This document shows, piece after piece, positions 1 to 8,532 of a DNA stretch of 64,000 bases. Within the stretch, counting starts at the first letter, position 1. Each line of letters begins with the position of its first letter. Source of the stretch: M3007 sp037445225 (lineage in GTDB: Bacteria; Bacteroidota; Bacteroidia; Chitinophagales; Saprospiraceae). A program made the position numbers and the translations under genes. The stretch covers positions 62,001 through 126,000 of the forward strand of contig JBBIKW010000001.1 in assembly GCA_037445225.1 (NCBI GenBank). Reading direction: 5' to 3'. The notes below the pieces were generated by a model. That model made no database searches, was not told the origin of the DNA, and worked only from the letters and a program-made list of their open reading frames with translations.

Positions 1-1814
1 TCGTGCTCTATGCAGCACGTATTTACGATGGTGCCGGCGGGCCCGAGCACACAGATGCGGATGACATCTACGTCCTTTCCACTGGCCGGGAAGTTGGGAA
101 TGGTCAGCGGCAGCGCGCTAAAGGGATGGATGCCTAAGAATTGCCCGTTTCCGGCCCAGACGGCAAACTGCCCTGACGAGGCGGCTGTGATGAAGTTCAA
201 CACCAGCCGATAGGTGCCGTCATTGTTGCACGGTCCGACCTCTATTTTGAGCGAGGTAATGCCGCATGGTGCCCCCTGGCAATCGGGTGCCTTGAATTCC
301 GTTTCCAAACAGCAGTTGAAGGCGGTGGGAGCGTTGGCATTTACCAAGCACACGCGCACCTTGTCCACATCGTTGCCGCTGGCGGGGAATTTGGCGATCT
401 TCACCGGCAGGGCGCCGATAGGAAAGATACCCAGCATTTTTCCGTTGCCCGCCCACGCAACAAAGGCCGCCGGCGTCGGGCCGGAGTACTTGAAGTCAAT
501 GACGATGGGATACGTGCCGTCAGGATTGCACGGCCCTGCCACTTCTACCTTCAAGTCGGAAATAGGACAGGGCGGCTTGTCGCAGTTCGGAGCCTTGAAC
601 TCCGCTATTTTGCAGCAGAACTCCACCCCGTTGGGGTTGACTAAGCAAACCTTTATCCGGTCGACATCTTCACCACTGGCCGGGAAAGTAAGCACCAGCG
701 GGAAATCGCCGAGCTGGAAGGTACCCAAGAAGTCGCCGCTCCCTGCCCAGATGTTTACCTCGAACGGAATGGCCGGCAGCGGGTCGAGGTGCAGCGCTAT
801 TTTGATGCGGTAAGACTTAGGCGATAGGCACTCGCCCACGCCTACCTCTATGGATTTGATGCCGCAGGGCTTGGCGATGCAATCGGGCGCGTTAAACTCG
901 ATTTTCCGACAGCAATTGGTGTTTTTCAAGCACACCACGAGGCCGTCCACATTGTTGCCGCTCCACGGAAACTCCAGCGACAACGGCAAAGAGGAAAGCG
1001 CGTAGCGACCCAAATACTGACCGCCAGCGGTATATACGTCGAACGAATCGATGACCGTAATTGGTGTAGTGGACGGCGCGCTAAAATTCAGCGTGATCTT
1101 GTAGGTAGAGTCGGAGGTACATGCCCCGGTTTCTACGCGCAAATTCCGGATATGGCACGGCGGCGGAGGGCAAGGCGGCACAGCAAACTGTATGTTGGCG
1201 CAGCAGTCGGGTTCGTCTTTCAGGCAGATGATCAACACTTCGGAGGGCGTCGCCGAGGCAGGCAGTGTCAGAGCGACGGGAAGGCTGCTCAAAGGGAAGA
1301 CGCCCAACGACGTGTTATCGCCCTTTTTCACCTCGAACATCAAGCCGGCGGGGTTTTTGACCTTGAAGTCCAACAACACCTTGTACTCTCCGGTGGGCAG
1401 ACAATCGCCTACCTTGACGTTGACATCGTAGATCTCGCACGGCGCTGCATGAAAGCAGTTAGGGCCAAAGAATTGCTTTACGCCACAGCAGGGAATGTTG
1501 TTGGGCGATGTGCTTTTAAGGCAAACCCGAACGAAACTGCCTATGCCGGCACCGGCTGGAAAGTCCTTAATCGTCAGCGGCAGTTGGTTGAGGGTGTACG
1601 TGCCTAAAAAGGCCCCGTTTCCAAAAACTTCAAAAGTGTCGGTCGTCGGATTCTGGACCTGAAAGTTCAGGTCTACCTGAAACGTAGAGTCGGAGGTGCA
1701 GTCGCCCACTTCCACCTCTAAATCAGTGATGACACAGGGCGCGACTTGAGCTACCGATGGCAAGGAACTGGCTAAAAGCCAGAGCAACAGCGGAAAAACC
1801 TTCGGGATGCGCAT
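1..1814 (-). CDS. Secreted cysteine-rich tandem-repeat protein (3' end outside window)
   Basis: The frame runs open on the minus strand from an ATG at 1814 to the left edge, about 604 codons, so the C-terminus is missing. It begins with a signal peptide ending near LPSVAQ. The rest is six consecutive repeats of about 97 residues, starting near 1745, 1453, 1175, 885, 590 and 283; the last is cut by the edge. Each repeat opens with PC followed by a pattern like I..L.VEVG.C, has a central GNG.FLG.F..LPL segment, then FPASG..VD..VCL, a CC pair, and closes with F.AP.C. The regular cysteines suggest disulfides in an exported, beta-rich domain. I do not recognise the family. A missing C-terminal part could carry a type IX secretion sorting domain, but that cannot be seen. 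Confidence 0.85.
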   Translation of the reverse strand, partial: MRIPKVFPLLLWLLASSLPSVAQVAPCVITDLEVEVGDCTSDSTFQVDLNFQVQNPTTDTFEVFGNGAFLGTYTLNQLPLTIKDFPAGAGIGSFVRVCLKSTSPNNIPCCGVKQFFGPNCFHAAPCEIYDVNVKVGDCLPTGEYKVLLDFKVKNPAGLMFEVKKGDNTSLGVFPLSSLPVALTLPASATPSEVLIICLKDEPDCCANIQFAVPPCPPPPCHIRNLRVETGACTSDSTYKITLNFSAPSTTPITVIDSFDVYTAGGQYLGRYALSSLPLSLEFPWSGNNVDGLVVCLKNTNCCRKIEFNAPDCIAKPCGIKSIEVGVGECLSPKSYRIKIALHLDPLPAIPFEVNIWAGSGDFLGTFQLGDFPLVLTFPASGEDVDRIKVCLVNPNGVEFCCKIAEFKAPNCDKPPCPISDLKVEVAGPCNPDGTYPIVIDFKYSGPTPAAFVAWAGNGKMLGIFPIGALPVKIAKFPASGNDVDKVRVCLVNANAPTAFNCCLETEFKAPDCQGAPCGITSLKIEVGPCNNDGTYRLVLNFITAASSGQFAVWAGNGQFLGIHPFSALPLTIPNFPASGKDVDVIRICVLGPAGTIVNTCCIEH

Positions 1815-1935
1815 AGGGAAAAATTTTTAGGTTGAAGAAATTTAGATTAGACGGCTAAAGGATACGCAATGTCCGTATAGCGCTTCACAGCGCTGGTTTC
1901 TTTTTTCGATAAAAGAGCGATTTCGCCAGTAGGCG

Positions 1936-2958
1936 TCAAAAATAGAGGGGGTGAAAGCGAATGGCGCCGCGGTTAGTCCATTCCAGAGTGGGCGCGGGAA
2001 TCTTCACGATGTTGACGGCATAGGCTAGCATGCGCAGCAGCCGGCTTCGAATGGGAATCCGCGTCAGGTCTATGTCTAAGGAGAGGTAAAATTGCCGCGT
2101 ACGAGGGTACTGTTGGGCATCCACGCGGTAATGGTCGCAGGAGGGGCCGTAGCAGTTGCGGTTGCCCTTCCATTCGTAGCCGTAAGCCGTATACAGGTGC
2201 TGAGCCCCTACCCCTACCGCTACGTTGAGCCAGCGCGGCCACCAGGAGAGGTCGTTTTCCGCGAGGAAGGCGCGCGGGTTAGCAGACACCCACACCGTTA
2301 GGGCATTGTAGTCCTTGAGGAGCAGCGTCAGCAGTCCTGTGCCGTAGATGGCTCGCGCGCGGGCTTCCAAGGTGGCCCAGTTTTCGCTGCCCGGCGGCGA
2401 GAAGGGGTAAATGGGTTCAGTTGAGTAGCGCTGCGGTTGCGTGCTCCACTTCATCAGGATGCGCTGCTCGCCCCAGCTCAGCTGCTGGGCCAAAAACATG
2501 CCTGATCCCAACACGTTAGCCCCTATGTCGCCCCAAGAAAAGCCCCATTGCGACGAAAATCCGTCGAACATCTCCAAAGAGGTCATGATCAGCTGGCTTC
2601 CGGCAAAACCTATCCAAGCCGCCGGCTTGGGCTGGATACCCGCCCAGCGCGCCCCGCCGAAGATCCATCGGCTCTGGTTATAGGACATGAGCCAATGCCC
2701 CATCTTATCCATTTGATTCCAGTGGCGCCAATCATCAAAGGTGTGGAACTTGCTGGTGGGATAGTTGGCGTACCATTGGTTGTGCAGCACCACCATGGAA
2801 GCGCCATAGGCGGCGGTTCCAATACCTACCGCCGTCCAAAAACGCGCCGGATGAAACGAGTCGGCCGGCGTAAGTGAAAACAGCGGCGGTCTTTCCTGGG
2901 CCTGCCCAGCGCAGACAAGCAAAAACAGAGAAGCTGTGTGCCAAAAGCGAGCAAACAT
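1936..2958 (-). CDS. DUF2279 family exported/membrane protein
   Basis: A 340-residue protein resembling the DUF2279 family of Bacteroidota, whose role is unknown. I chose the ATG at 2958 because it is followed directly by a signal peptide (hydrophobic stretch ending near CAGQAQ); the frame is open further upstream but that extension is arginine/cysteine rich and overlaps the kinase gene. The family-like core includes HWNQMDKMGHWLMSY and GFSSQWGFSWGDIGANVLG, with DMGH-type and GD residues usual for this group, and several short hydrophobic helices. It lies 41 bases downstream of the DgkA-like gene and probably shares its transcript. An envelope role is likely from the signal peptide and neighbour; no enzymatic function can be assigned. 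Confidence 0.8.
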   Translation of the reverse strand: MFARFWHTASLFLLVCAGQAQERPPLFSLTPADSFHPARFWTAVGIGTAAYGASMVVLHNQWYANYPTSKFHTFDDWRHWNQMDKMGHWLMSYNQSRWIFGGARWAGIQPKPAAWIGFAGSQLIMTSLEMFDGFSSQWGFSWGDIGANVLGSGMFLAQQLSWGEQRILMKWSTQPQRYSTEPIYPFSPPGSENWATLEARARAIYGTGLLTLLLKDYNALTVWVSANPRAFLAENDLSWWPRWLNVAVGVGAQHLYTAYGYEWKGNRNCYGPSCDHYRVDAQQYPRTRQFYLSLDIDLTRIPIRSRLLRMLAYAVNIVKIPAPTLEWTNRGAIRFHPLYF

Positions 2959-2999
2959 GGCGGGAAACGCTGTAGAAGATAGAGGAACGAAGAACCGGA

Positions 3000-3353
3000 T
3001 TAAGTAAGGAGCGCAGCGATTTTGGGTCCAAAAATAAGGACTCCTATCACTGCAGCAGCTATGGCGCCCAACAATACGGCACCTGCCGCAGCATCCTTGG
3101 CCCTTCCCGCTAACGGATGGTGGTGCGGAGCGACCAAATCTGTCCAATACTCCACAGCGGTGTTCATCGCCTCTAAAGCCGTCACCAAGGCTATGCACAG
3201 CGCGATGAGCGCCCATTCGGTAGCCGAAAGGCCTAACCAAAACCCGGCAAGTACGACTGCAACCGCTGCCGCGCTGTGAAAACGTGCGTTCGGCTGGGTG
3301 CGCCACACGTCTTGCAGCCCGCGGAGAGCATCTAAAAATGCGCGTAACCTCAT
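3000..3353 (-). CDS. dgkA: Diacylglycerol kinase / undecaprenol kinase family protein
   Basis: A 117-residue integral membrane kinase of the DgkA family, which phosphorylates diacylglycerol or, in many non-proteobacteria, undecaprenol, feeding lipid carrier recycling. Three transmembrane helices are visible. The family signature is intact: EAMNTAVEYWTDLVAP near residues 60-76, then HPLAGRAKDAAAGAVL, containing the catalytic glutamate and the conserved Asn, Asp and Lys residues. Length is normal. AAAGGAA lies upstream of the ATG at 3353 as a weak ribosome site. It is transcribed away from the tRNA-Ser unit and precedes the DUF2279 gene by 41 bases. Which lipid it uses cannot be told from sequence. 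Confidence 0.88.
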   Translation of the reverse strand: MRLRAFLDALRGLQDVWRTQPNARFHSAAAVAVVLAGFWLGLSATEWALIALCIALVTALEAMNTAVEYWTDLVAPHHHPLAGRAKDAAAGAVLLGAIAAAVIGVLIFGPKIAALLT

Positions 3354-3424
3354 GTCCAGTTCCTTTTATTCCGAAAAGTAAGAGGCATTGCCGGCTGCCG
3401 AGAAAAAATCTGCGCGCATAAGTA

Positions 3425-3455
3425 TTGGCGTCTCACCCGATTGCATTTATCTTTG
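3425..3455 (+). promoter_or_regulatory. Bacteroidota-type promoter of the tRNA-Ser pair
   Basis: TTG at 3425-3427, a 20-base spacer, then TATCTTTG at 3448-3455, an exact TAnnTTTG -7 element. The predicted start of transcription is about 3462, 15 bases before the first tRNA. Confidence 0.75.
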
Positions 3456-3476
3456 TGGCCGCTTTTTGACGAAAAG

Positions 3477-3564
3477 GGAGAGATGTCCGAGTGGTCGAAG
3501 GAGCGCGCCTGGAAAGTGCGTATACGCCAAAAGCGTATCCAGGGTTCGAATCCCTGTCTCTCCG
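3477..3564 (+). tRNA. tRNA-Ser (anticodon GGA)
   Basis: An 88-nucleotide class II tRNA. The acceptor stem GGAGAGA (3477-3483) pairs with TCTCTCC (3557-3563); the discriminator is G3564 and CCA is not encoded. The anticodon stem CGCGC/GTGCG encloses CTGGAAA with anticodon GGA at 3511-3513, so it reads UCC and UCU. A long variable arm (TATACGCC...GCGTATC) and a GGTTCGAATCC T-arm are typical of tRNA-Ser. Confidence 0.96.
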
Positions 3565-3585
3565 CCGCGCAACGAGGAAAATCGA

Positions 3586-3673
<88 letters not shown>

Positions 3674-3711
3674 TCTAAAACAGAAGCCATCCCGAATTTT
3701 GGAGACGGCGC

Positions 3712-3742
3712 AAAGGAACTGCGGCAACGCGTTCCTTTTTTT
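3712..3742 (+). terminator. Rho-independent terminator of the tRNA-Ser unit
   Basis: AAGGAAC (3713-3719) pairs with GTTCCTT (3731-3737) over an 11-base loop and is followed by a run of T residues, 40 bases after the second tRNA. Confidence 0.75.
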
Positions 3743-4305
3743 ACGGCTGCACGGGAAAAAACGGTGAGAAGCGCTCCGTGCCGCCGACAGATGCATGCAG
3801 TAACCAATGCATCGGCATTGATGGGCTTGCTGTCAGAGGAAGGCTCCTTAATAAACCACAAAGGGAGCGGCTTGGAGCGACGAATGTTGGGCCTCTCCGA
3901 GGCCATCAACGTGGGCAGCGCGCAAGATTGGAAAGAAATAGACCTCGACAAAACCAAACACCCGCTCTCCCCGCGCCAAATACACAGGTTGACCCTCTCC
4001 GCAACGCAAGGCTTCGAACAAGCCCAACATTTGTACCCCCACACACACAAAACCGCCGCCTCGGATAGGCCGAACGTTTGCATCGTCAAACCCCGTGTTT
4101 TGCCCCCGCGTTAGGGGATAACCCGGCCCACCCTAAAAATTTGGGATGGTCCCTGTTTTTTGTAGCCAATAGGTGTGCATATTTGTAAAGCGGTGGCTTT
4201 GTGCCGCCGCCATTTCGCCCGCTCGGAGCAAGTGCGGGCGTCCACATATGCGGGAGTGGGCGCCATTAGAAAGGCTGCCCGCTCTTTTATTTATCCCCGG
4301 CTATT
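3743..4305. other. Gene-poor spacer; possible structured RNA
   Basis: I see no convincing gene in these 560 bases. The plus strand is open from 3491 to 4114, but this frame runs through both tRNAs. Only its last 108 codons (ATG at 3791) have protein-like composition, so a small unknown protein is possible but weakly supported. Three related 21-base elements lie here in opposite orientations (listed separately). Near 4112-4162 a compound hairpin (AGGGGA..TCCCT outside CCCACCC..GGGATGG, with one bulge and one mismatch) is followed by GTTTTTTG, which looks like a terminator for plus-strand transcription. A structured non-coding RNA ending near 4162 is one reading; a decayed gene next to a tRNA is another. 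Confidence 0.4.
3884..4077. repeat. Three related 21-base elements, one plus and two minus
   Basis: Element A is 3884-3904 on plus, B is 4010-4030 on minus, C is 4057-4077 on minus. B and C each match A at 17 of 21 positions when read on their own strand. Each has a small self-complementary core, for example GGCCTCTCCGAGGCC in A and GGCTTGTTCGAAGCC in B. In RNA, A could pair with either B or C, so alternative folds are possible. Confidence 0.55.
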
Positions 4306-5907
4306 ATGCGCTCGCACCATCTGCCCTTATCCGACAACCTGTGGTGGGTATGGCTTGTCGTCGCAGGCTATACGGCCGTTTACGGCACCCGAGGCATTAA
4401 CGAGACCGATGGCGGCTTTCTGAGCGGGCTGGCTTGGCAGCTGCTCAGCGGGAAGGTGCTTTACCGCGAAATAGTTTATGTGCGCCCACCGCTTCCCGTG
4501 TGGGAGCGCGCTATGGAGATTGCTCTTCTGCCCCAGGTCAGCAGCGTATTGTGGGAGCGCTTGTTGTTTTACGGGAAGGTGGGGCTCTACTGCGCAGCAG
4601 CTGCGCGTGTTCTCTTGCCCGAGCGAAGGGGGCGGGGGTGGTTGGCCGTTTTAGCCTTTGTTGTGTCGGCCCACAACTACCCTGCGGCGGCTTGGCACAC
4701 AGTAGATGGCTTACTTTGGGGAGCGTTGGGACTTTGGGTACTCTTCTGCTGCCGAGGCTGCTGGGCGCCGGCAATAGCGGGAGGGCTCTTGGCCGCGTGT
4801 ATGCTGTGCAAGCAGTCGTTCTACCCTATGGCGGCAGTAGGAGTCGGTGCCGCTGTGTGGGCATACGGTTGGCGGTGCGGGGCCCAGATGGCATTAGGGC
4901 TGTGCTTAGGATGGAGCATTTTTGCCGCCTACCTGTGGACATCTGAATTGTGGATGCCCTTTTGGAGCATGACAAGCGGCGCCACCTCTTGGAAGCAGGC
5001 TTGGCAACACGGAGTAGTGGACTATTTTCGGATACGCCCCTGGGTAGCGATAGTCAGCGCGGCATGGCTGGTGGGGATGGCCTGGTGTGCCGCGCGTAGG
5101 CGGCATGGAGGATGGGCGTTGGGTCTTTGGGCGGCCTGGTTGATAGGGTTGGGAGCGGTATACGGATGGGATGCGACGCGGCGCGGCGAATTCACATTGC
5201 CTTTTGCTCAGCTGCGCCTACTGTTTTGGGTCTCCAACGCCTACGCTTTGTGGCAGTGGCGACGCGGCGAGTGGTCGCATGTCCGCTTCGTTCGCTACGG
5301 AGCCTTGGCCGCGCTCAGCTGGTGTTCGGCGCTCAGCTGGGGATACAACCTTCCTATCCTTTTCAGCGCGCCTTGGGTGTTTGCGCTATGGGATATCTCG
5401 CAGCGGCTCCAAGAGAGGGCTTCAGCACACCTGCCGATGGCCCCGGCTGCGGCTGTGGTTGCTGCGCTCCTCCTCTTCGGATACAGCTACCAATGGGTTT
5501 ATCGGGACGGCCATCGCTCGGAGATGACCGCGCACTTAGGCGATATTTTTCCCGCCCTGCGCGGCATCTACAGCACGCCGCAGAAGGCTGCACTTTATCG
5601 CGAATTGGCGAACTTGACTAACCGACATGGGCCCAACTGGACCGTGCTACCCGCTTTCACTCAGGCCCACTTCCTAACGCGCACCGCCCCCCCCCTGCCG
5701 CTCGATTGGGTCGTCGCGCGCGAGATGGGCCGGCGCGCTGCCTTTGTCGAGGCAGAAGCGCAGCGGGTTAGGCCCGTGTTCTTTTTACAAAAAAGCGCGC
5801 TGGAAGCCCTGTACAAAGATCCTGAGCTGGAACTCGTCCGGCGCCTCTTCGAGCGAGGGCAGCGCATCGAAGAAACGCCCTTCTTTATCGTCTTTCGGCT
5901 GCCGTAG
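4306..5907 (+). CDS. Polytopic membrane glycosyltransferase-like protein (PMT/ArnT-like)
   Basis: A 533-residue protein with roughly ten to eleven hydrophobic helices and a soluble C-terminal third. The N-terminal organisation matches GT39/ArnT-like lipid-linked sugar transferases: one helix, then a loop with an acidic motif (GINETDGG, near residues 30-37), followed by YREIVYVRPPLPVW with the Arg-Pro-Pro signature. Such enzymes move a sugar from a polyprenyl phosphate to a protein or lipid on the periplasmic side. The acceptor is not evident. The start ATG at 4306 gives the usual short cytoplasmic tail. The gene is convergent with the EVE gene, with two bases between stops. Confidence is high that it is a membrane protein and moderate for the enzyme class. 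Confidence 0.75.
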   Translation: MRSHHLPLSDNLWWVWLVVAGYTAVYGTRGINETDGGFLSGLAWQLLSGKVLYREIVYVRPPLPVWERAMEIALLPQVSSVLWERLLFYGKVGLYCAAAARVLLPERRGRGWLAVLAFVVSAHNYPAAAWHTVDGLLWGALGLWVLFCCRGCWAPAIAGGLLAACMLCKQSFYPMAAVGVGAAVWAYGWRCGAQMALGLCLGWSIFAAYLWTSELWMPFWSMTSGATSWKQAWQHGVVDYFRIRPWVAIVSAAWLVGMAWCAARRRHGGWALGLWAAWLIGLGAVYGWDATRRGEFTLPFAQLRLLFWVSNAYALWQWRRGEWSHVRFVRYGALAALSWCSALSWGYNLPILFSAPWVFALWDISQRLQERASAHLPMAPAAAVVAALLLFGYSYQWVYRDGHRSEMTAHLGDIFPALRGIYSTPQKAALYRELANLTNRHGPNWTVLPAFTQAHFLTRTAPPLPLDWVVAREMGRRAAFVEAEAQRVRPVFFLQKSALEALYKDPELELVRRLFERGQRIEETPFFIVFRLP

Positions 5908-5909
5908 CT

Positions 5910-6326
5910 TCAAGCGAGACGGGTATGCCCTAATTCCAAGATCCGGTCGAACTCGGCCTTCGTCAGCGGCATCACCGACAGGCGCGGATTGCGCACCAAC
6001 CCTATTTGCTGCAGCTCGGGATGCGCTTTGATTTCCGATAGAGGCACTGCTCGCTCCAGTGCGCATACGGGCTCTACGTCTACAGCGGACCAGTCCCCAT
6101 CTGCAGCCGTAGGATCTGGGTAGTGCTCCTTGCATACGCGTGCTACACCCACGACTGCTAAGCCAATATTGCTGTGGTAATACAGGCACAAATCGCCCAC
6201 GCGCATAGCGCGCAAGTTGTTGCGAGCCTGATAGTTGCGCACTCCGTCCCATCGCGTGATGCCCTCGCGCACCAGCTGTTCAAAGCTGTACACGTCGGGC
6301 TCCGATTTGATTAACCAGTACTGCAT
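5910..6326 (-). CDS. EVE domain-containing protein
   Basis: A 138-residue single-domain protein of the EVE family (PUA/YTH-like fold). It begins with MQYWLIKSEPDVYSFEQL, the hallmark N-terminus of the group, followed by WDGVRNYQARNNLRAM, the GDLCLYYHSN strand and IGLVRNPRLSVMPL. EVE domains resemble YTH and PUA modules and are thought to bind modified bases in nucleic acids; the ligand here is unknown. Length is usual. It is monocistronic in appearance: a strong hairpin at 6362-6401 separates it from the upstream minus-strand gene. Confidence 0.9.
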   Translation of the reverse strand: MQYWLIKSEPDVYSFEQLVREGITRWDGVRNYQARNNLRAMRVGDLCLYYHSNIGLAVVGVARVCKEHYPDPTAADGDWSAVDVEPVCALERAVPLSEIKAHPELQQIGLVRNPRLSVMPLTKAEFDRILELGHTRLA

Positions 6327-6356
6327 AGGGCAGCAAAGATGCGCGGCTTCCCTCTA

Positions 6357-6406
6357 AAAGCGCTGCTGCTGCCTCGATAGAATACTCGAGACAGCAGCAG
6401 CATTTT
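6357..6406 (-). terminator. Hairpin terminator after the 6416-6856 gene
   Basis: GCTGCTGCTG (6362-6371) pairs with CAGCAGCAGC (6392-6401), with an inner CTCGA/TCGAG stem after one mismatch. On the minus strand it is followed by GCGCTTTT. It lies just beyond the stop of the gene at 6416. Confidence 0.65.
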
Positions 6407-6415
6407 CCCATCCAT

Positions 6416-6856
6416 CTACGGCTTTTTCTGTACGGCGACCGCGCCCGTAGCATCCGAAGAGGTGTTGACAATTTCCGCCTCTACATTCTTGGGCATAAAG
6501 ACGACGTAACTCAGCGTCTCGCGAAGTTCTTGCCCCTTCACTTTCACCACGCGCTGGGCATTTGGTGCTGAGATGACCATTGCATTTTCCGAAACCTCGC
6601 TTTTTAAATCATAGCGCCCCACCTTAGCCAACTGCTCCACCATCGACTCATTACCCGAAGGTAGGCTGACGTATATTTCGATACGCAGCGTCGGATGATT
6701 CCAGACTTTCAGGTCGACAGCCCCCGGCAATTCAAATTTTATTTTGTGAATGCCCTCCGCATGGAACGATTTTGTAAAGGCTTTACCCACCGTTTGGGCC
6801 ACAGCATTGCTGCTCAACAGCACGGCCAATGCAACTATAAAAATAGAATATCTCAT
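6416..6856 (-). CDS. Small exported protein with DUF4097/adhesin-like strands
   Basis: A 146-residue protein of unknown function. I chose the ATG at 6856 because AAAGGAGG, an unusually strong Shine-Dalgarno for this window, sits just upstream, and because the start is followed at once by a signal peptide (MRYSIFIVALAVLLSS..AVAQ). The mature part has alternating strands such as HKIKFELPGAVDLKVW, ENAMVISAPNAQRVVKVKG and LSYVVFMPKNVEAEIVN, resembling the beta-helical putative-adhesin (DUF4097/DUF2807) families that often sit in envelope-stress loci. That assignment is an inference. It has its own terminator and lies divergent to tsaD across an AT-rich spacer. Confidence 0.72.
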   Translation of the reverse strand: MRYSIFIVALAVLLSSNAVAQTVGKAFTKSFHAEGIHKIKFELPGAVDLKVWNHPTLRIEIYVSLPSGNESMVEQLAKVGRYDLKSEVSENAMVISAPNAQRVVKVKGQELRETLSYVVFMPKNVEAEIVNTSSDATGAVAVQKKP

Positions 6857-6951
6857 TGCAGGCCTCCTTTTATTTTGATTCAAAGAAAAGTGTTTTTGAA
6901 ACAAAAAACAAGTTTTCATTGCAATAAAATTTCAAAAAAAGATAAATGATT

Positions 6952-6959
6952 TATATTTG
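6952..6959 (+). promoter_or_regulatory. -7 element upstream of tsaD
   Basis: TATATTTG at 6952-6959 is an exact TAnnTTTG match in an AT-rich spacer. No well-placed TTG was found upstream. It would give a leader of about 110 bases before tsaD. Confidence 0.4.
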
Positions 6960-7074
6960 CATATATGAATTGCTCTTCTACTGCTCAATGCGATAGTTCC
7001 CAGAAGGAAGGGCTAAGAGACCTTAGAAAACTTATTTTTGCGATCAATTAATTATTAATGTACTTGCGACAAGA

Positions 7075-8076
7075 TTGGTTACCATCCTAGCCATAGAATC
7101 TTCCTGCGACGACACCTCTGCTGCAGTTATCCAAGAGGGTCGGGTGTTGTCCAACTGCATGGCTACGCAAGAAGCGCATCGGCAGTACGGGGGTGTGGTG
7201 CCGGAAGTTGCTTCGCGAGCGCACCAGGTGAATCTTATCCCCGTGGTAGATCAAGCGCTGCGCAAGGCTGGCGTGCGCAAGGAAGACCTCTCCGCCGTTG
7301 CGTTTACGCGCGGGCCGGGCTTGATGGGCTCGCTGTTAGTCGGCACTTCCTTTGCGAAGGCGTTGGCTTTATCTTTGGAGATCCCCCTCATCGAGGTGAA
7401 CCATCTGCAGGCGCACGTATTGGCCCATCTTATCGAAGATCCCAAGCCTGCCTTTCCGTTTTTGTGCCTAACAGTCAGTGGAGGACACACGCAGATCGTT
7501 CATGTGCACAACACCCATCACATGGAAGTCATCGGTCAGACGTTGGACGATGCTGCCGGAGAGGCCTTCGACAAGGCGGGAAAATTACTAGGTCTAGGGT
7601 ACCCTGCTGGGCCCGTTATCGACCGCTTAGCCCAACAAGGTCAACCGTGCTTTCCCTTCCCCGAAGCTCAGGTGCCGGGGTTAGACTTTAGCTTTAGCGG
7701 CTTAAAAACCGCCATCCTCTATTTTTTGCGGGAGCAGATGGCGCTCAACCCCCATTTTATCGAGGAGCGGCGCGCCGACCTTTGCGCTTCGATACAGCAC
7801 GCCATTGTATCTGCGCTGCTCAAGACCTTGCGGCGCGCAGCCCAGCAGACGGGGATCCGCCACGTGGCCTTGGCCGGCGGCGTCAGCGCCAATAGCGAAT
7901 TGCGCCAACGCTTTGAAGCGTTGGGGCAACAAGAAGGATGGACCACCTATGTTCCCGCCTTCGAGTACTGCACCGATAATGCCGCTATGATAGGCATAGC
8001 AGCCTACTTTAAATACCTGCGCGGAGAATTCTGCGGGCAGGATATCGCTCCGTACGCGCGGGGATTTCAGCTCTAA
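7075..8076 (+). CDS. tsaD: tRNA N6-adenosine threonylcarbamoyltransferase TsaD
   Basis: A 333-residue universal enzyme that transfers the threonylcarbamoyl group to A37 of ANN-decoding tRNAs, working with TsaB/TsaE. The ASKHA fold motifs are intact: ILAIESSCDDTSAAVI at the start, PEVASRAH, the metal-binding HLQAH (His110, His114), CLTVSGGHTQIV, AGEAFDKAGKLLGLGYPAGP, FSFSGLKTA and LAGGVSANSELR. Length is normal. The start appears to be TTG at 7075: it gives the family N-terminus directly, and the only nearby upstream ATG (7058) is in another frame with an early stop. Convergent with the next gene. Confidence 0.95.
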   Translation: MVTILAIESSCDDTSAAVIQEGRVLSNCMATQEAHRQYGGVVPEVASRAHQVNLIPVVDQALRKAGVRKEDLSAVAFTRGPGLMGSLLVGTSFAKALALSLEIPLIEVNHLQAHVLAHLIEDPKPAFPFLCLTVSGGHTQIVHVHNTHHMEVIGQTLDDAAGEAFDKAGKLLGLGYPAGPVIDRLAQQGQPCFPFPEAQVPGLDFSFSGLKTAILYFLREQMALNPHFIEERRADLCASIQHAIVSALLKTLRRAAQQTGIRHVALAGGVSANSELRQRFEALGQQEGWTTYVPAFEYCTDNAAMIGIAAYFKYLRGEFCGQDIAPYARGFQL

Positions 8077-8111
8077 CTTTTCTGCAGAGTAGCGGCCAAA
8101 CGCGCACTAAC

Positions 8112-8483
8112 TCACTCTTTCTCTTTATCCTTTGGCGATGCGCCGACGTGCCCAATGCTGAACGGCGCCACGGCGTTAGAGCGGTAGTCGCGAATAAATC
8201 CGAAAGAGAGGTCAGAAGGCAGCGGCGACACGTAGGCTTTGCCAGAAAAGCCGTCATTGCAGTCGACAGAAATGCCCAGCCCAATCAAGCGCCCTTGCTC
8301 ATCGAACTCCATCCTTTCGTAATCCAAGCGGATGTTCATGACCGACAGCTCTTCTCGAATGTTCTGCAGGTCTTGCAGGGTGTGTTGGCGCTGAAAATAC
8401 ACCTCTATCTTCGGGATGCGCTGAGCCATCAAAGCAGATAGGCTAACCAGGAAAAGCCCAGCTGTAAGCATAAGTTGCCGCAT
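8112..8483 (-). CDS. Small exported protein of unknown function
   Basis: 123 residues with a clear signal peptide (MLTAGLFLVSLSALMAQ). The mature part includes a QRQHTLQDLQNIREELS helix, then strands NIRLDYERMEFDEQGRLI and GLGISVDC. This pattern, an amphipathic helix followed by antiparallel strands, recurs in small periplasmic proteins of Bacteroidota, but I cannot name the family. A TATCTTTG element lies about 50 bases upstream of the ATG on the same strand. No partner is evident from the neighbours. Confidence 0.65.
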   Translation of the reverse strand: MRQLMLTAGLFLVSLSALMAQRIPKIEVYFQRQHTLQDLQNIREELSVMNIRLDYERMEFDEQGRLIGLGISVDCNDGFSGKAYVSPLPSDLSFGFIRDYRSNAVAPFSIGHVGASPKDKEKE

Positions 8484-8532
8484 GATACCTTAACTTGTGT
8501 TTTATGTGAATGTGAATAATGACACCTTGAAG

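Noticed and set aside
214..813. Plus-strand open frame of 199 codons
   Set aside because: It is the antisense of the clear six-repeat secreted protein on the minus strand; its composition is Pro/Ser-rich without domain features.
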